Program-made: the position numbers and the translations under genes
The notes under the pieces: model-generated
The model's input: the letters and a program-made list of their open reading frames with translations, nothing else
What the model was told of the DNA's origin: nothing
The model's database searches: none
Shown: positions 63,758 to 64,000 of the stretch, one piece after another
Layout: each line of letters begins with the position of its first letter
Position numbering within the stretch: the stretch's first letter is position 1
NCBI GenBank assembly: GCA_021502835.1
Contig: JAKFGP010000051.1
Location: 1 to 64,000 of the forward strand
Direction: 5' to 3'
Length of the DNA stretch: 64,000 bases
Source: Streptomyces thinghirensis
GTDB taxonomy: Bacteria > Actinomycetota > Actinomycetia > Streptomycetales > Streptomycetaceae

Positions 63758-64000
63758 TGGCCAGGAAGACTGCGAATGACGACCCGCTCGCCCCGGTGAC
63801 CCTTGCCGTGGGCCAGGAGGACCTCCTGCTCGACCGTGCCGTGCGGGAGGTGGTGGCCGCCGCAAAGGCCGCCGACGCCGACACGGACGTACGCGACCTG
63901 GACCCCCGACCAACTGCAGCCCGGCACACTCGCCGAGCTCACCAGCCCCTCGCTCTTCGCCGAGCGCAAGGTCGTGGTCGTACGCAACGCGCAGGACCTG
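63758..64000 (+). CDS. holA: DNA polymerase III delta subunit (5' part)
   Basis: ATG 63758 (MARKTANDDPLAPVTLAVG) opens a protein cut by the window end. The visible part, QEDLLLDRAVREVVAAAKAAD, then DVRDLDPDQLQPGTLAELTSPSLF and AERKVVVVRNAQDL, matches the N-terminal domain of actinobacterial HolA. HolA is the clamp-loader wrench, and in Streptomyces it follows comEC. One extra base lies near 63903. Confidence 0.88.

Overview
The base composition, codon use and gene order point to the conserved chromosome core of a Streptomyces species. From memory it matches the Streptomyces coelicolor interval from about SCO2617 down to about SCO2567. The reading is unpolished: nearly every long gene is broken by scattered one-base insertions or deletions whose correction restores a normal family member. 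I therefore give whole-gene spans that bridge these breaks. Coordinates of starts and stops are read from the sequence. Frames inside genes are reconstructed by following conserved protein families. The stretch from about 5930 to 8600 is worse than the rest: ndk and mreB also carry substitutions, lost start codons and many in-frame stops that fall at glutamate positions.

Layout. 1-5862: the end of an upstream gene, a Tyr/Gln/Pro-rich membrane protein, valS, folC and a DUF4233 membrane protein. 5941-13045: ndk followed by the cell-shape and spore-wall cluster mreB, mreC, mreD, a class B penicillin-binding protein and a RodA/FtsW-type glycosyltransferase. 13149-21784: a B12-type radical SAM protein, a repeat-built membrane protein, the DUF2344 radical-SAM partner, and a large RNase E/G with 51-residue tandem repeats and a Lys/Ala tail. 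21948-25396: a glycerol-1-phosphate-dehydrogenase-like enzyme, then rplU, rpmA and obgE. 25605-37233: a wall-glycopolymer island with a GT4 enzyme, two GT2/TagF-type fusion proteins, galE and a further TagF-like protein. 37422-43710: proB, a small conserved protein, proA, two membrane proteins sharing an N-terminal motif, and an M48 metalloprotease. 43855-49161: two small membrane proteins, nadD, a divergent LCP/LytR_C protein, rsfS, a histidine phosphatase, and two identical tRNA-Ala(GGC) genes that bracket two tiny zinc-ribbon genes. 49227-52185 (minus strand): a NuoF-like flavin/iron-sulfur protein fused to a ferredoxin, coupled to a cytochrome-b-like membrane protein. 52442-55528: a leucine-rich leader peptide with RNA hairpins, then leuS. 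55720-64000: a coiled-coil membrane protein, DegV, comEA, comEC, an arylamine N-acetyltransferase, a YceI protein, a small acidic protein and the start of holA.

How it works together. The window holds two parts of one theme. Peptidoglycan elongation and sporulation machinery (mreBCD, PBP2, RodA) lies upstream. Wall-glycopolymer synthesis (the GT/TagF island) and its likely ligase (the LCP-like protein, homologue of S. coelicolor PdtA) lie downstream. Translation (valS, leuS, rplU, rpmA, obgE, rsfS, tRNA-Ala), RNA decay (rne), proline synthesis and NAD synthesis genes are interleaved. The best candidates for little-described biology are the leuS leader peptide, the NuoF-like/ferredoxin plus cytochrome-b pair, the two zinc-ribbon genes between duplicate tRNAs, and the multi-domain TagF fusions.
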